This document shows, one piece after another, positions 63,053 through 64,000 of a DNA stretch of 64,000 bases. The notes under the pieces are model-generated. The model ran no database searches. It was given only the letters and a program-made list of their open reading frames with translations, and was not told the DNA's origin. Numbering within the stretch: the stretch's first letter is position 1; each line of letters begins with the position of its first letter. The translations under genes were made by a program, and so were the position numbers. The DNA lies in assembly GCF_018372875.1 (NCBI RefSeq), contig NZ_JAHAIF010000003.1:44100-108099 (forward strand). Direction: 5' to 3'. The DNA is from Clostridium sp. (lineage in GTDB: Bacteria; Bacillota; Clostridia; Clostridiales; Clostridiaceae).

Positions 63053-64000
63053 ATGAATAAGAAAAAAATACTACAAATAATTTTAGCTGGTGCAACTTTT
63101 TCAGGAGGAATGTCATTAGCTAATAGTTCTGTAGCTGCTACTGAATTAACTAATGATAATATTTTGGATGTAGAAAGTATTATTAATTTAAATGAATCAT
63201 ATGAAGGAAAGATTGTAAATGTTGATAGTAATTTGAGAGTAAGAGAAGGTGCAAGCTTACAATCAACTGTTATAGGGTATTTAGTAAATGGTGAAGTAGT
63301 TAATATAAAGGGCGAAACTGAAGAATGGTATAGAATTGACTTTAAAGGACATGAAGCATATGTATCAAAGGAATATATAGAGGTTAATACTTTATCAAAA
63401 GCATCTAGAACAGTTCAAAAGGGACAGGTGTATAACACAGATGGAGTAGGGCTAAATGTTAGACAAGCTGCTAGTTCAACTTCAGCAAAAATAGGAATAT
63501 TAAAAGATGGTGAAGTTGTACAAATTAATTCTAAAAGTGGAGATTGGTATAATATAAGTTATGGTAATAAAACAGGATTTGTACATAGCCAATATATTAA
63601 GCTTATTCAAACAACTGAATCTGGTACAAATACTAACATAACTAAAGGAAAAGTAAATAATATTACAAGCAATCTTAGAGTTAGACAAGCTCCAAGCACT
63701 AGTGCTTTAACTATTGGTTACCTTTTAAGTGGACAAGAGGTTGAAATAACTGGTGAAAGTGGAGACTGGTATAAAATTAACTTCAATGGGAAAGTAGGAT
63801 ATTCTCATAAAGATTACATAACAAAAATATCTAATGGTTCAAGTGGTTCATCAAATAATAATAGTGGGTCAACTGTTACAGAAAAAGATGGAACTGTAAA
63901 CGCAACAGAGGGATTAAGAGTAAGAGAAGGAGCAGGAACAAACACTAAGATACTAGGAGTATTAAATCATGGTTCATCTGTTAAAATAGTTGATACTAAT
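63053..64000 (+). CDS. SH3b-repeat secreted protein (5' part, cut by window end)
   Basis: The first 316 codons of a longer gene. A signal peptide (MNKKKILQIILAGATFSGGMSLANSSVAA) precedes at least four bacterial SH3 domains starting near residues 51, 121, 201 and 281, each with the pattern LRVR(E/Q)(G/A)xS...T(I/V)IGYL...G(E/Q)xVxI...WYKI. A Ser/Asn linker (NGSSGSSNNNSG) separates the third and fourth. Proteins of this build often end with an NlpC/P60 or amidase domain acting on peptidoglycan; that part would lie beyond 64000. AAGGAGAG is eight bases before the ATG. Confidence 0.88.
   Translation, partial: MNKKKILQIILAGATFSGGMSLANSSVAATELTNDNILDVESIINLNESYEGKIVNVDSNLRVREGASLQSTVIGYLVNGEVVNIKGETEEWYRIDFKGHEAYVSKEYIEVNTLSKASRTVQKGQVYNTDGVGLNVRQAASSTSAKIGILKDGEVVQINSKSGDWYNISYGNKTGFVHSQYIKLIQTTESGTNTNITKGKVNNITSNLRVRQAPSTSALTIGYLLSGQEVEITGESGDWYKINFNGKVGYSHKDYITKISNGSSGSSNNNSGSTVTEKDGTVNATEGLRVREGAGTNTKILGVLNHGSSVKIVDTN

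Overview
The window is a very AT-rich chromosomal segment with strong AGGAGG-type ribosome binding sites, many rho-independent terminators and sporulation genes (gerW, a DUF2953 partner, two sporulation-associated D,D-carboxypeptidases). It looks like a low-GC, endospore-forming anaerobic Firmicute, most likely Clostridium sensu stricto (cluster I). The species cannot be fixed from sequence reading alone. I see no rRNA or tRNA genes, no insertion sequence, no prophage and no CRISPR array. Most genes are housekeeping or metabolic.

Layout, left to right. 0-8.2 kb: deoxyribonucleoside salvage (deoB, pdp, deoC) interleaved with peptidoglycan carboxypeptidases (dacF, dacB), chromosome segregation genes scpA-scpB and the spore genes DUF2953-gerW. 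8.2-10.5 kb: a translationally coupled two-gene redox module, made of an FAD oxidoreductase and a Cys-rich FAD/NAD/2Fe-2S reductase. 10.8-14.5 kb: a ROK regulator divergent from an orphan PTS EIIC and a TIM-barrel protein. 14.6-16.9 kb: a TM2 / TPM-domain / zinc-ribbon membrane-protein cluster. 17-22.4 kb: a beta-glucoside operon (licT-bglP-bglH plus a KdgT-type permease) with two near-identical RAT/terminator leaders. 22.6-28.8 kb: an AraC regulator divergent from a complete ferric-siderophore ABC operon plus an MFS exporter. Its promoter region holds a 21-bp-spaced direct repeat and a Fur-like palindrome.

28.9-38.8 kb: an RpiR regulator with a HAD phosphatase, map with a SEC-C zinc motif, a GNAT enzyme, a YitT protein, an orphan PAS histidine kinase, KtrB/KtrA potassium uptake, and enolase behind a terminator-containing leader. 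38.9-43.4 kb: a two-component system divergent from a MacB/LolCDE-like ABC transporter, and a His-rich small protein. 43.5-50.6 kb: a pentapeptide protein, plsY, an orphan CofE-like ligase divergent from a LysR regulator, a PhnA-like zinc ribbon, a helical Lys/Ala-rich protein, TetR with a membrane-anchored flavodoxin, a decayed gene and an HD protein. 50.8-64 kb: an S41 protease, a second orphan histidine kinase related to the first, small unknown genes, a MupG-type protein, a holin-like membrane protein, an IMP dehydrogenase of the Tritrichomonas foetus type, a zinc-dependent phospholipase C-like protein, a GntR(YtrA)-ABC operon, a TRM11-like methyltransferase, and the start of an SH3-repeat secreted protein cut by the window edge.

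The points most worth following up are the enolase leader with mutually exclusive pairings, the start-codon hairpin of the RpiR gene, the dual-control siderophore promoter, three similar long hairpins scattered between genes, the orphan EIIC/TIM-barrel locus, the coupled redox pair, the two kinases sharing a C-terminal tail, and the T. foetus-type IMP dehydrogenase. No single locus is clearly a new biological system. All protein family calls are by eye, without database searches.
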